This document shows, in pieces, positions 19,673 through 29,858 of a DNA stretch of 32,335 bases. Every line of letters starts with the position of its first letter. Positions within the stretch are counted from its first letter, which is position 1. The DNA is taken from NCBI GenBank assembly GCA_003211315.1, contig QCTC01000013.1, forward strand, positions 1-32,335, written 5' to 3'. The stretch is from Prochlorococcus sp. AG-670-O17 (lineage in GTDB: Bacteria > Cyanobacteriota > Cyanobacteriia > PCC-6307 > Cyanobiaceae). The translations under genes were made by a program, and so were the position numbers. A model generated the notes under the pieces. It searched no databases, had not been told where the DNA came from, and was given only the letters and a program-made list of their open reading frames with translations.

Positions 19673-20674
19673 ATGATAAAAGGTAAAAATATTTTAATAA
19701 CTGGAGGTAATTCTGGGATTGGTTTTTTTACCACAATTAACTTGTTAAAGTCACAAAATAATTTATATATTCCAATAAGATCATTATCTAGAAAAGAAGA
19801 ATTTTTATTTAAACTTATAAAGTATTTTGATAAAGAATATCTAGAAAAATATTTAAACCTTATTGAAAATATTGATTTATCTAATTTGGAAAATATTCAA
19901 AAAGTTAGAGATTTTCTAATCAGAAAAAATATTTCTTTAGATGTGGTTATTTTAAATGCAGGCTTACAATATACTGGAGCTTTTTATCCTAAAGTCTCAA
20001 AACAGGGTATTGAACTAACTTTCGCTGTTAATCATCTCGCGCACTTTTATTTAGTTAATACTCTTATAGAACTAATAAATAATAAAAATGAATCTAGGAT
20101 AATTATTACATCATCGGATGTTCATGATCCAAAGAGTTCAGGAGGAAATGTTGGTGAGAAAGCAGATTTAAATAATTTAGTAAATTTTAAAGAGGAAATT
20201 ACAGGAAAATATATAAATTTTAATTCTGACAAGGCTTATAAAAATAGTAAATTATGTAATATTTTATTTGCTAAGGAACTTTCAAAAAGATTACAAATTA
20301 AATCTAGTAAAATATCCGTTATTTCTTGGGCTCCTGGTCTTGTAATTCCAAATGAGGATTTGGGTTTTTTCAGATATAGTAAAAAATTTAATAGCTTTGG
20401 ATATTTTGTTTTTTCAAGTATTGCAAAAAATATTTTAGGTATTTCTGAAAATGTAGAAAATGCAGGGAAGTTGCTTTCTGATATCGCTTTTGATAATGAT
20501 TTCAATAATATTAAGTACTTACATTTAAGCAATAAGCTTGTCTTTTATAAAAAACATAAATTACTTAAAAGTGAAGTAAGTGAGGAAGCTAGTAAAAAAG
20601 AACTTGCTTTAAAACTTTGGAGTTTTAGTGAGGAATTATGCCGATCATTTGGATTCGTTTCTCTCAATATTTAA
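19673..20674 (+). CDS. Short-chain dehydrogenase related to light-dependent protochlorophyllide oxidoreductase
   Basis: ILITGGNSGIGFFTTINLL, VILNAGLQYTGAFYPKVSKQGIELTFAVNHLAHFYLV, GGNVGEKADLNNL, AYKNSKLCNILFAKEL (POR-like YKxSKxCN). Confidence 0.8.
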   Translation: MIKGKNILITGGNSGIGFFTTINLLKSQNNLYIPIRSLSRKEEFLFKLIKYFDKEYLEKYLNLIENIDLSNLENIQKVRDFLIRKNISLDVVILNAGLQYTGAFYPKVSKQGIELTFAVNHLAHFYLVNTLIELINNKNESRIIITSSDVHDPKSSGGNVGEKADLNNLVNFKEEITGKYINFNSDKAYKNSKLCNILFAKELSKRLQIKSSKISVISWAPGLVIPNEDLGFFRYSKKFNSFGYFVFSSIAKNILGISENVENAGKLLSDIAFDNDFNNIKYLHLSNKLVFYKKHKLLKSEVSEEASKKELALKLWSFSEELCRSFGFVSLNI

Positions 20675-21676
20675 TGTTTGAGTTGGGAATGCAAATTCTA
20701 TTTTATTTAAAGAAAATTCTTCAATAATTCTTAAGTTGATACTTTGTTGTGCTTCCATCGCAGCTAAATAATTATTGGTTGGGATGTAATAAACTAGTTC
20801 AAAATTAAGACTGAAGTCTCCAAAATCTGTAAAGTGACATCTATCAAAAGAAGCATCTTTAGTTTCTTCAATGATTTTTTTTATTATTTTTGGAATCATT
20901 TTCATGAGGGATGGAGAAGTTTCATAAACAACTCCTAATTTATGAACTAGTCTCCTTTTCTTCATCTGAGCATAATTTGAAATGATCCCATTAGTTAATG
21001 CACTATTACTCATAACTATTACTTCTCCGTTAATACTTCTTATTCTTGAAGATCTTACCCCTACTCTTTCTACCATTCCTAACACGCTATCAGACTTTAT
21101 AAATTCCCCTTTCTGAAACGGTTTATCAAGCAAAATTGTAATGTATTCAAAAAATTCTTGTACTGGATCTTTTAATGCTAAACCTGCTCCGATACCACCT
21201 GCACTAAGCAAAGCCCAAATTGCGGTCATTTGTACTCCTATATTTTGTAAGAAAAATATTGATCCTATGGTCCAAGTAAAAGCCTTAATTAAAGGGGTTA
21301 ATGATGAGATCATTGAACTAATTGAGGAGTCATCAATTTTTGCTGTAGATTCTGTTAAAGATCTTATTAATACTTTATTTAGGGCTTTAATGATAATTAT
21401 TAATATAAGTAATTTTTGAATATTTAATAGTACAGATATAAAAGTTATTTCATCAGTGAAGAAATAATCAATTGCGAAATAGGCTGAGAGAAGAAAACCT
21501 ATTGGTCTTATAATTCCAGTAAGAGTTTCAAAAATAAAATCATCAAAATTTGATTTTGTTCTTTTAGAAATCCTTTTAAAAATAATCTTGGAAATTTTAG
21601 ATATTATTATTGATAATATTATTCCAAAAAGAAATATAGAAATTGCCAAAAGCAAGTTTTCCGTAAATAATTTCAT
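20645..21676 (-). CDS. MscS-family mechanosensitive ion channel
   Basis: 343 aa; WALLSAGGIGAGLALKDPVQEFFEYITILLDKPFQKGEFIKSDSVLGMVERVGVRSSRIRSINGEVIVMSNSALTNGIISNY is the MscS core. Confidence 0.92.
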   Translation of the reverse strand: MKLFTENLLLAISIFLFGIILSIIISKISKIIFKRISKRTKSNFDDFIFETLTGIIRPIGFLLSAYFAIDYFFTDEITFISVLLNIQKLLILIIIIKALNKVLIRSLTESTAKIDDSSISSMISSLTPLIKAFTWTIGSIFFLQNIGVQMTAIWALLSAGGIGAGLALKDPVQEFFEYITILLDKPFQKGEFIKSDSVLGMVERVGVRSSRIRSINGEVIVMSNSALTNGIISNYAQMKKRRLVHKLGVVYETSPSLMKMIPKIIKKIIEETKDASFDRCHFTDFGDFSLNFELVYYIPTNNYLAAMEAQQSINLRIIEEFSLNKIEFAFPTQTLNIERNESK

Positions 21677-21749
21677 ATCTAATAAATTCTTAAATAACCA
21701 ATATTTAAAGTTTAAATTATCTCTAAAAATAAACCAGTCTTATTTATCT

Positions 21750-22307
21750 TTAATTTTTGATGATATTTCTAATTTCTTTAAATTCTTTTCTATCTGATGT
21801 TTTACAAAGTTCGAAAATTATTGATTCAGTTGTAGTAATAATTGCTCCTTTATGAAGCATTCTTTGTAGTGCTATTTCGTGATCTAAATTATTTCTACTT
21901 CCCATAGCATCAGATATTATTTGTACTTCATATCCCTTTTTTAAAAATTCTAAGACACTTTGTTGTATGCAAATGTGTGTTTCAAATCCGCAAATTATCA
22001 GATTACTAATTTTTTTATTATTAAGTTCCTCCACAAGAAATTGACTAGTTGCTAAGCTAAAATCCATTTTTTGAATAATAGTAAAACCCGCTTTTGGTAA
22101 TAACTTTGGGATTGTTTTGCCGAGTTTGAGAGGGTTTTGTTCTGAGACAAAAATGTTTTCATCCAGGATTTGGTAAGCACTTAATAGCTTTTGGATATTT
22201 TTGATTATTGAATCTTTGTTATTGATAGGGGATATAATTTTTTCTTGAATATCTATTAATAGTAGGGCATTTTTGAGTGGTAATTCGCTTTTAGAAGAAT
22301 GTGTCAT
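21750..22307 (-). CDS. Isochorismatase-family cysteine hydrolase
   Basis: ALLLIDIQEKI (catalytic Asp), KMDFSL, LIICGFETHICIQQSVLEFLKKGYEVQIISDAMGS (catalytic Cys). Confidence 0.9.
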   Translation of the reverse strand: MTHSSKSELPLKNALLLIDIQEKIISPINNKDSIIKNIQKLLSAYQILDENIFVSEQNPLKLGKTIPKLLPKAGFTIIQKMDFSLATSQFLVEELNNKKISNLIICGFETHICIQQSVLEFLKKGYEVQIISDAMGSRNNLDHEIALQRMLHKGAIITTTESIIFELCKTSDRKEFKEIRNIIKN

Positions 22308-22464
22308 TAATTTCTTTTCTACAATATTTAAAGTGATTCCCTAAATATATATATGTATTTAATGTAATGTTTTTAAGGAACTTTAGTAAATATTTATTAG
22401 TTAAAAGTTGATTTACTCTCATCAAGAGTTATTATTGAGAATATATACATATATTATTTACTAA

Positions 22465-22917
22465 TTGTCCTTATCTTCTCAATATCAAGTTATTACATCT
22501 CCCTTAGGAGATGGCTTACATAAAGATGGGAAGAGATTAACTCCTCAAAGACTTAAGGTTTTAAATTTATTTGAGAATATCGGAGCAGGTAATCATTTAA
22601 GTGCGGAAGAGGTTCATGAAAAATTAATTAAATCTAGTTCTAAAGTTTCCCTCGCAACAATATATAGAACTTTGAGACTTCTAGTTAAGATGGGTTTATT
22701 ACATGAATTAGAGATTAGTGAAGGCGGTCATCGATATGAATTATTAAGTAATGAAACAGCAGATCATCATCACTTGATTTGTATTAGATGTGGAAGAACT
22801 GAAGAATTTGAAAGTGATGAAGTATTGAAGGCCGGTAAAGTCGCCGCTAAAGTTAATGGTTTTAAACTTATTGAATCCTCTTTAAATGTTAGAGCTATAT
22901 GTCCTAATTGTATTTAG
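22465..22917 (+). CDS. Fur-family metalloregulator
   Basis: 150 aa, TTG start: KRLTPQRLKVLNLFENIGAGNHLSAEEVHEKLIKSSSKVSLATIYRTLRLLVKMGLLHEL, then ADHHHLICIRCGRTEEFE and C-terminal CPNC. The subfamily (Fur/Zur/PerR) is not resolved. Confidence 0.93.
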   Translation: MSLSSQYQVITSPLGDGLHKDGKRLTPQRLKVLNLFENIGAGNHLSAEEVHEKLIKSSSKVSLATIYRTLRLLVKMGLLHELEISEGGHRYELLSNETADHHHLICIRCGRTEEFESDEVLKAGKVAAKVNGFKLIESSLNVRAICPNCI

Positions 22918-22923
22918 CAGAAA

Positions 22924-23856
22924 CTAGGTTAAAGTTCCTCCACAGCTTGATCCAGCACCTGCTGTACAAGCAAAGCAATGTTCATTAACAGCTACTCCAT
23001 AATTAAATTCAAATGATTTATTAATTAAATCAGAAACTGTCTTTGGTCCTTTATTTCCTTTTAAATTTATTTGCTGATTAAAGTCACAATCATAGATTTG
23101 CCCTTGCCAATTTACACTTATCGTTTTTTTACACATAAGGTTTTCTAAATTATTTTTATTAAAATTTTCTTTAAGTAATTTGTAATATGAGCCAAGTTTG
23201 TTTTCTTTATTAAGAGAGTCTGCGTATCTATTAATTGGCATATTGGTTATTGTATAAAGATTATTAAATGAGATGTTGTACTTTTCAAAAAGTATTCTTT
23301 TATAATCTGCTTCTAGGATTTCTTGTGATGGAGGAAGGATAGGATTTACGGGATTATAAACTAGATTTAATTGAAGTCCATCTTTTTGTTTCCCATATCC
23401 CAAATCATTAAGTATTTTTAAAGCATTAATACTTTTATCAAAGACTCCATAACCCCTTTGCAATTCTACATTATCCTTTTCATAGCAGGGGAGTGATGCT
23501 GTTACTATTACGTTATTCTTAGCAAGAAACTGGGGTAAGTCTTCGAATCCATCTTCAAAGAAAATTGTTAAATTACATCTATCAATAATATCAATATTCT
23601 TATCACTTAAAGTAGTAATCAAGTTTCTAAATTCAGGATGCATTTCTGGAGCCCCCCCGGTAATATCTAGAGTTTTAATTTTATATTTTTCTATTACTTT
23701 TGGAATGAGTGAAATTATTTCATTAGACATCTTTTCGGTACGTAATGGGCTTGAATTTACATGGCAATGTTTACAAGCCTGATTACATTTAAGGCCAATA
23801 TTTATCTGGAGTGTTTCAATATATTCTTTCTTTATTAAAGGAAAACTATTTATCAT
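22924..23856 (-). CDS. arsS: ArsS-like radical SAM protein (arsenosugar biosynthesis, DUF3641 C-terminus)
   Basis: QINIGLKCNQACKHCHVNSSPLRTEKM (CxxxCxxC), DITGGAPEMHPEFR, C-terminal CFACTAGAGSSCGGTLT. Confidence 0.88.
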   Translation of the reverse strand: MINSFPLIKKEYIETLQINIGLKCNQACKHCHVNSSPLRTEKMSNEIISLIPKVIEKYKIKTLDITGGAPEMHPEFRNLITTLSDKNIDIIDRCNLTIFFEDGFEDLPQFLAKNNVIVTASLPCYEKDNVELQRGYGVFDKSINALKILNDLGYGKQKDGLQLNLVYNPVNPILPPSQEILEADYKRILFEKYNISFNNLYTITNMPINRYADSLNKENKLGSYYKLLKENFNKNNLENLMCKKTISVNWQGQIYDCDFNQQINLKGNKGPKTVSDLINKSFEFNYGVAVNEHCFACTAGAGSSCGGTLT

Positions 23857-23899
23857 GTTTTGTGATTTTTAATTCTTAGTGTAAAATTTTTTTTAAGAA

Positions 23900-25105
23900 T
23901 TAGGTTTTTAATTTTGATCTTTTTTTTGCAAATGTAATAAACCAGTTTAAATATTCTTTTGGACCATTTTGAAAAATAATATCAAACTTTAAGTTGTCTG
24001 CCTCATCACTTATTCCTTTTAAACCAGATACTTTTGTAGAAGGTCTATAAACTTCTCCTGAACTACTGTCAACGAAAATTATTTTATTATTACTATCAAA
24101 CTCTTTTCCTAGTAATTGTATAAATTCTAAGAATGATCGATCACTTCCTCCTCTTGAATAACTATTATTACTATTTTTTTGTGATGTAACTGTGTCGCCA
24201 ATCCCAATAATTGTTGGCATATCTTCTGATTTAATATATTTTTTGCAGAAATTTACTTTTTCTATTAACGATTTAGGAGAGTCTCTAAAATTAAAGTTTC
24301 TACCAAATGGAGCTTTACCAGAAGTATCATAAATAAATTTATTTAATAAAAAGAGAACCCCTGAGTCTTTTACTGCACCTTTAATAAGTACCTGTATGTC
24401 CGTTGATCCAATATCATTTTTACTAGAGAGTTTTATTATTTCATTTCCATCTTTGCTCCCTAGATTTGGAGATATGTGAAGAAAAAATGAGTTTTCAAGT
24501 CCATGAGCTTTAGCTTTGTAAATAATTTCATTCATCATATCTTCAAAGTTTTTTTGAATACTTTTTCTTTTTTCAGAATCATCTTTTACTAAATCGAAAA
24601 GGCTATTAAAATTTATTGTTGGAGAGAACCTTGTTTTACATATCGATTTTGAAGCATGAGAATTTATTTCTTCTTGATTGAGATTAGGAAAAATTTTCTT
24701 TACTATTTTTTCAAAGCTAGGCCTCATTAAGTCAGGAACTTTGGCTAGGAAATCGACCTCTTCTTTTGATACTCCCTCAAAACTTATATTCCCATTATTA
24801 TCTTGATATTCGACCCCGCATGCAGCTAAACCTCTTAAATAAAGACCTTTTTCTTTTGGCTGATCAATACTTCTTAGGCTCCTTTCAACTATTCTGTTAA
24901 CCCCTCTTGGACCTTCATGTTCTCCGCAAGTTAAAACATAAAATTCTTTTTCTAAATTTTTAACGGCAAATATGAATTTTGATTCCAGTTTTCTATTCAT
25001 TGGGTCTTTTACCAATGGAATACATACTCCATCTATATCTTGAATAAATAAGATATTTTTAGAATTAATTATTATTTCTTCAAAATCTAAATTAATTTTT
25101 TTCAT
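23900..25105 (-). CDS. stpA: StpA-like glucosylglycerol-3-phosphatase family protein
   Basis: 401 aa: NILFIQDIDGVCIPLVKDPMNRKLESKFIFAVKNLEKEFYVLTCGEHEGPRGVNRIVERS with HAD-like DxDG and late IGIGDTVTSQ. Matches my recall of the salt-tolerance phosphatase family. Confidence 0.75.
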   Translation of the reverse strand: MKKINLDFEEIIINSKNILFIQDIDGVCIPLVKDPMNRKLESKFIFAVKNLEKEFYVLTCGEHEGPRGVNRIVERSLRSIDQPKEKGLYLRGLAACGVEYQDNNGNISFEGVSKEEVDFLAKVPDLMRPSFEKIVKKIFPNLNQEEINSHASKSICKTRFSPTINFNSLFDLVKDDSEKRKSIQKNFEDMMNEIIYKAKAHGLENSFFLHISPNLGSKDGNEIIKLSSKNDIGSTDIQVLIKGAVKDSGVLFLLNKFIYDTSGKAPFGRNFNFRDSPKSLIEKVNFCKKYIKSEDMPTIIGIGDTVTSQKNSNNSYSRGGSDRSFLEFIQLLGKEFDSNNKIIFVDSSSGEVYRPSTKVSGLKGISDEADNLKFDIIFQNGPKEYLNWFITFAKKRSKLKT

Positions 25106-25256
25106 TTTCTGTTATGAAATTCCTTCTCTTTTGAATTCATAATAAAGCTTTAACTTGAAAATATAAAATTCAATATTTATATTAAAACGTTTTCCGATGG
25201 CAATAAATTGGTTTAATGTATAAAAATGCTATTTATAGAAAATATTAAGATAATTT

Positions 25257-26783
25257 ATGGATAAAAAGAACAAAATGAATAATAGTTTTTTTAGGCAGTT
25301 AAATAACGAAGAATCTTTTTATTCATTGTTAGAAGACATTGAAAGCTGCAAAGTGGGATTCTATAGTGTTGGATTATATCCAGCATCATTAGCATATAAC
25401 TGTGCAATGCATTCTGAGTCAAATAATATTCTTTTAGCTCCAAGACCTGGAAGAGATTTATTAGGTGCTTTTTCTAAAGATGTTCTATCTAATATGGAGA
25501 ACAAAATAATAGAAAAAGTTGAAGGTATGGGAAATTATTCTTTTGAGGGTAAAATTAAGATTAATACACTCGAAGATCTTCTTCTAAAATGTAAGATCGT
25601 TATTCTCGCTTCAAATAGTAATCACATACAAAGTGATATTCGTGACGCAATAGAATTAAGAAAATCTTTAAATCGTGAAAATGTAGTTCTTGCATGTCTT
25701 GTGGGCTCTTTTTGTTTTAATGATGAAGCTGAAAAACCATATATTTTATGTGATCAATATCCTGATTTAGCTTTCTTTACAGGCTTTCATCGTCATGGTG
25801 CATTACGAAACCCTAAAGATAGTTTTACCGCTAATTTTTGTCATCCTGACTCATTAACAGCTCTAATTGGTGCAAGAATTTTAAATCAATTATCTCCAAA
25901 TATTCAAGTATCACCCGGAGTTCATAATATTGAATGCCAGTACATTAAGTCCATAAAAAATATTTCTTCAATATTCGCTGGGTTTGTTACTAACTTTCAT
26001 TCGGAAAAACCTGGAATGTTGCCCACAATCAACACTGTTTTATTAACTCAGTGCTTGGATCAAGCAGCTACTGTTTCTTTAAAAGTTAGAAAAGAAAATA
26101 AATTTCAAAACGCAAATTTTTCATTAAAGGAACTTGGATATGGTGAAGATATTATTATCGCTAAAGAAAATCTTGGGAACAAATATGTTGAATCAGCTGA
26201 CTATACTTTTTCTCAACTAAATGCTGTTAAAGCTGATGTTTTAGGGAGCATGTCGTTGCCAATAGAGGGAAATCCAACAAGGAATTTTCAGGCAGGACAA
26301 GTTTTATCAGATATGCTTTTAAGACTTAAGAGATGTCCTAATGATGTCGGCGAATTTATAAATTGGTGTGAAAAATTTAGCTTAGGTCAAGGAGGCCTTG
26401 AGGGCTTGAAGTCGCTAATATATTGGCCCAAAATTTACAGGGAATTTAATATTAAAAATAATAATTGCTCGATGATTAATCTAATTTATTTATGCTTTAA
26501 TGCAAAAGCTGAAGAAAAAAAAGATATTTATGAAGTATTAATTAATTCAGATGCAATAACTAACTTTTGTCAGGAATCTGTAAAGCCTAATTTATGTTTA
26601 GAACTAAATTATAAACTTCAAGGAATAGATATTTTTGAGAATAAAAAATTATTTCATGAGAAATTAATTTCAAATAATAATAAAATTAATTTTGATAAAA
26701 AATTATATGAAAAATTATCTTCTAAAAAAAATCCAAACTACATTCAAGTAATTAATATAATAAATAAATACTTTACTAATTAG
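25257..26783 (+). CDS. Uncharacterised conserved protein, possible Rossmann NAD(P)-binding (glycerol-3-phosphate dehydrogenase-like) fold
   Basis: 508 aa: KVGFYSVGLYPASLAYNCAMHSESNNILLAPRPGRDLLGAF..LLLKCKIVILASNSNHIQSDIRDAIEL, an alternating beta-alpha layout with weak dinucleotide-fold resemblance; function unassigned. Confidence 0.6.
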   Translation: MDKKNKMNNSFFRQLNNEESFYSLLEDIESCKVGFYSVGLYPASLAYNCAMHSESNNILLAPRPGRDLLGAFSKDVLSNMENKIIEKVEGMGNYSFEGKIKINTLEDLLLKCKIVILASNSNHIQSDIRDAIELRKSLNRENVVLACLVGSFCFNDEAEKPYILCDQYPDLAFFTGFHRHGALRNPKDSFTANFCHPDSLTALIGARILNQLSPNIQVSPGVHNIECQYIKSIKNISSIFAGFVTNFHSEKPGMLPTINTVLLTQCLDQAATVSLKVRKENKFQNANFSLKELGYGEDIIIAKENLGNKYVESADYTFSQLNAVKADVLGSMSLPIEGNPTRNFQAGQVLSDMLLRLKRCPNDVGEFINWCEKFSLGQGGLEGLKSLIYWPKIYREFNIKNNNCSMINLIYLCFNAKAEEKKDIYEVLINSDAITNFCQESVKPNLCLELNYKLQGIDIFENKKLFHEKLISNNNKINFDKKLYEKLSSKKNPNYIQVINIINKYFTN

Positions 26784-26886
26784 TACAAAACTTACTAAAT
26801 TTATCTAAATCAATTGAGTTGCTCTTTTCTATTATTTACTTATCCTAATTTCAGCGTTAGACTTATTAAGTTAAAGTAGGTTTTTT

Positions 26887-27546
26887 TTGAATAAAGAATT
26901 ATCACATCGCTCTCATGAACTCAAAGCTCTTGGTTGGAACCAAGAAGATTTATCAAGGTATGAAGACTTATGGGACTATAGTCAAAGATGGGGATTGATA
27001 AATCTAGAAAGAGAAGATAGACAATTTTTGAAAAAAGCAGAGAAGTTACTTCCGAAAATTCAAAATAAAAAAGCATCTGTTAAAAAATCTATTGAAGAGA
27101 AATCTTATTATTTATGGTTAAATTTCTATCTTGAGGAAATTAAAATTTTTAGTGAATCTAACGTGCCCAAAAAACAAGTAAGTGTTTGGACTCTTTTGAT
27201 TGAAGAGGAGTTGAAACTTCTTAAAGAGCTACAACCAGTAATGGGATTACCAGATACTTTGAAGGCTAAAAATTTGTTTGTTAATAGAAAAAAAATTATT
27301 GAAAAAGCTTTTAAAGAATACGATGCTAAAAATAATAACGAGTCTTTTGATTTCATTAATATATTTAATAAATCTGAAAAAGATGTGAGTAAAAGCTGGA
27401 AATCTATTATTGAAAAAGATCCTGAAGCAAATAAAACTTTCCCTATTGTCGACAGTAATAATGTAGAAGATTTGAGATCTGAAATAAATGAAGATTTAAA
27501 ATCATTTATGAGGGAAAATTATCCATCATTAAAAGAGGATTTATAA
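26887..27546 (+). CDS. Conserved hypothetical protein
   Basis: 219 aa, TTG start; soluble, charged, helical: SHRSHELKALGWNQEDLSRYEDLWDYSQRWGLINLEREDRQFLKKAEKLLPKI. Confidence 0.6.
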   Translation: MNKELSHRSHELKALGWNQEDLSRYEDLWDYSQRWGLINLEREDRQFLKKAEKLLPKIQNKKASVKKSIEEKSYYLWLNFYLEEIKIFSESNVPKKQVSVWTLLIEEELKLLKELQPVMGLPDTLKAKNLFVNRKKIIEKAFKEYDAKNNNESFDFINIFNKSEKDVSKSWKSIIEKDPEANKTFPIVDSNNVEDLRSEINEDLKSFMRENYPSLKEDL

Positions 27547-27591
27547 AGATTTATCTTCTTTATATTTATTTTTAGGAAGTTTTTAAGTTAA

Positions 27592-28947
<1,356 letters not shown>

Positions 28948-28961
28948 ATAATGGAGATTCT

Positions 28962-29852
28962 TTGGCTTTAATAATACCTAGCAATTATCACAAGATTAGT
29001 GACGTTGAGAAAAATCATATTTCTTGGATTGAACCGGATTTGGCTGAAAGACAAGATATACGTCCATTAAGGATTGGTATTTTAAATATCATGCCTCTTG
29101 GTAAGCAATACGAATTCAATTTATTACATCCTCTTGGTTTATCTCCTCTTCAAATTGAGCCTGTTTGGATAAAGTTAAAAACTCATTCATATAAAACATG
29201 GGATCTTAACCATTTAAATAATCTTTATACAACATGGGAGGAGGCAAACGATCCAAAACCATTAGATGGAGTAATTATTACCGGAGCACCTGTTGAGCAT
29301 TTGGCTTTTGAAGAAGTTAAATATTGGGATGAATTCGTAAATATTACTAATGAAGCAAGAAATTCATGTGCAAGCACCCTTGGGTTGTGCTGGGCAGGAT
29401 TCGCACTTGCTTATTTGGCAGGTGTTAATAAAAAAGTATTTAATAAGAAATTATTCGGGGTATTTCCATTAAAGAGTCTTGCCCCGGGTCATCCTTTAAT
29501 GGGTACGCAAGATGATGAGTTTATTTGTCCTCAAAGTAGATTTGCAGGGTTACCTGATCTTGAAATGGAAGAAGCTCAAAAAGAAGGGAAATTGAATTTG
29601 CTTGCATATGGCAAGGATGTTGGTTACACAATATTTGAAACCAAAGATCAAAAACAACTCATGCACTTAGGTCACCCTGAATATACAGTGCATAGAATAA
29701 TTAGCGAAATTAACAGAGATAAAGAAAAGGGAGATGTACCTCCTCCTGAGAATTTTGATATTAATTCTTCAAATACATCTTGGAGATCTCATCGGAATCT
29801 CCTTTTCCAGCAATGGCTATGGTTTTGTTATCAGCAAGTTAGTCTCAGTTGA
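28962..29852 (+). CDS. metA: Homoserine O-acyltransferase (MetA family; predicted acetyltransferase)
   Basis: 296 aa, TTG start: IRPLRIGILNIMPLGKQYEFNLLHPLGLSPLQIEPVWIK, GVIITGAPVEHLAFEEVKYW, STLGLCWAGFA, HLGHPEY. Confidence 0.93.
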   Translation: MALIIPSNYHKISDVEKNHISWIEPDLAERQDIRPLRIGILNIMPLGKQYEFNLLHPLGLSPLQIEPVWIKLKTHSYKTWDLNHLNNLYTTWEEANDPKPLDGVIITGAPVEHLAFEEVKYWDEFVNITNEARNSCASTLGLCWAGFALAYLAGVNKKVFNKKLFGVFPLKSLAPGHPLMGTQDDEFICPQSRFAGLPDLEMEEAQKEGKLNLLAYGKDVGYTIFETKDQKQLMHLGHPEYTVHRIISEINRDKEKGDVPPPENFDINSSNTSWRSHRNLLFQQWLWFCYQQVSLS

Positions 29853-29858
29853 ATTTAA

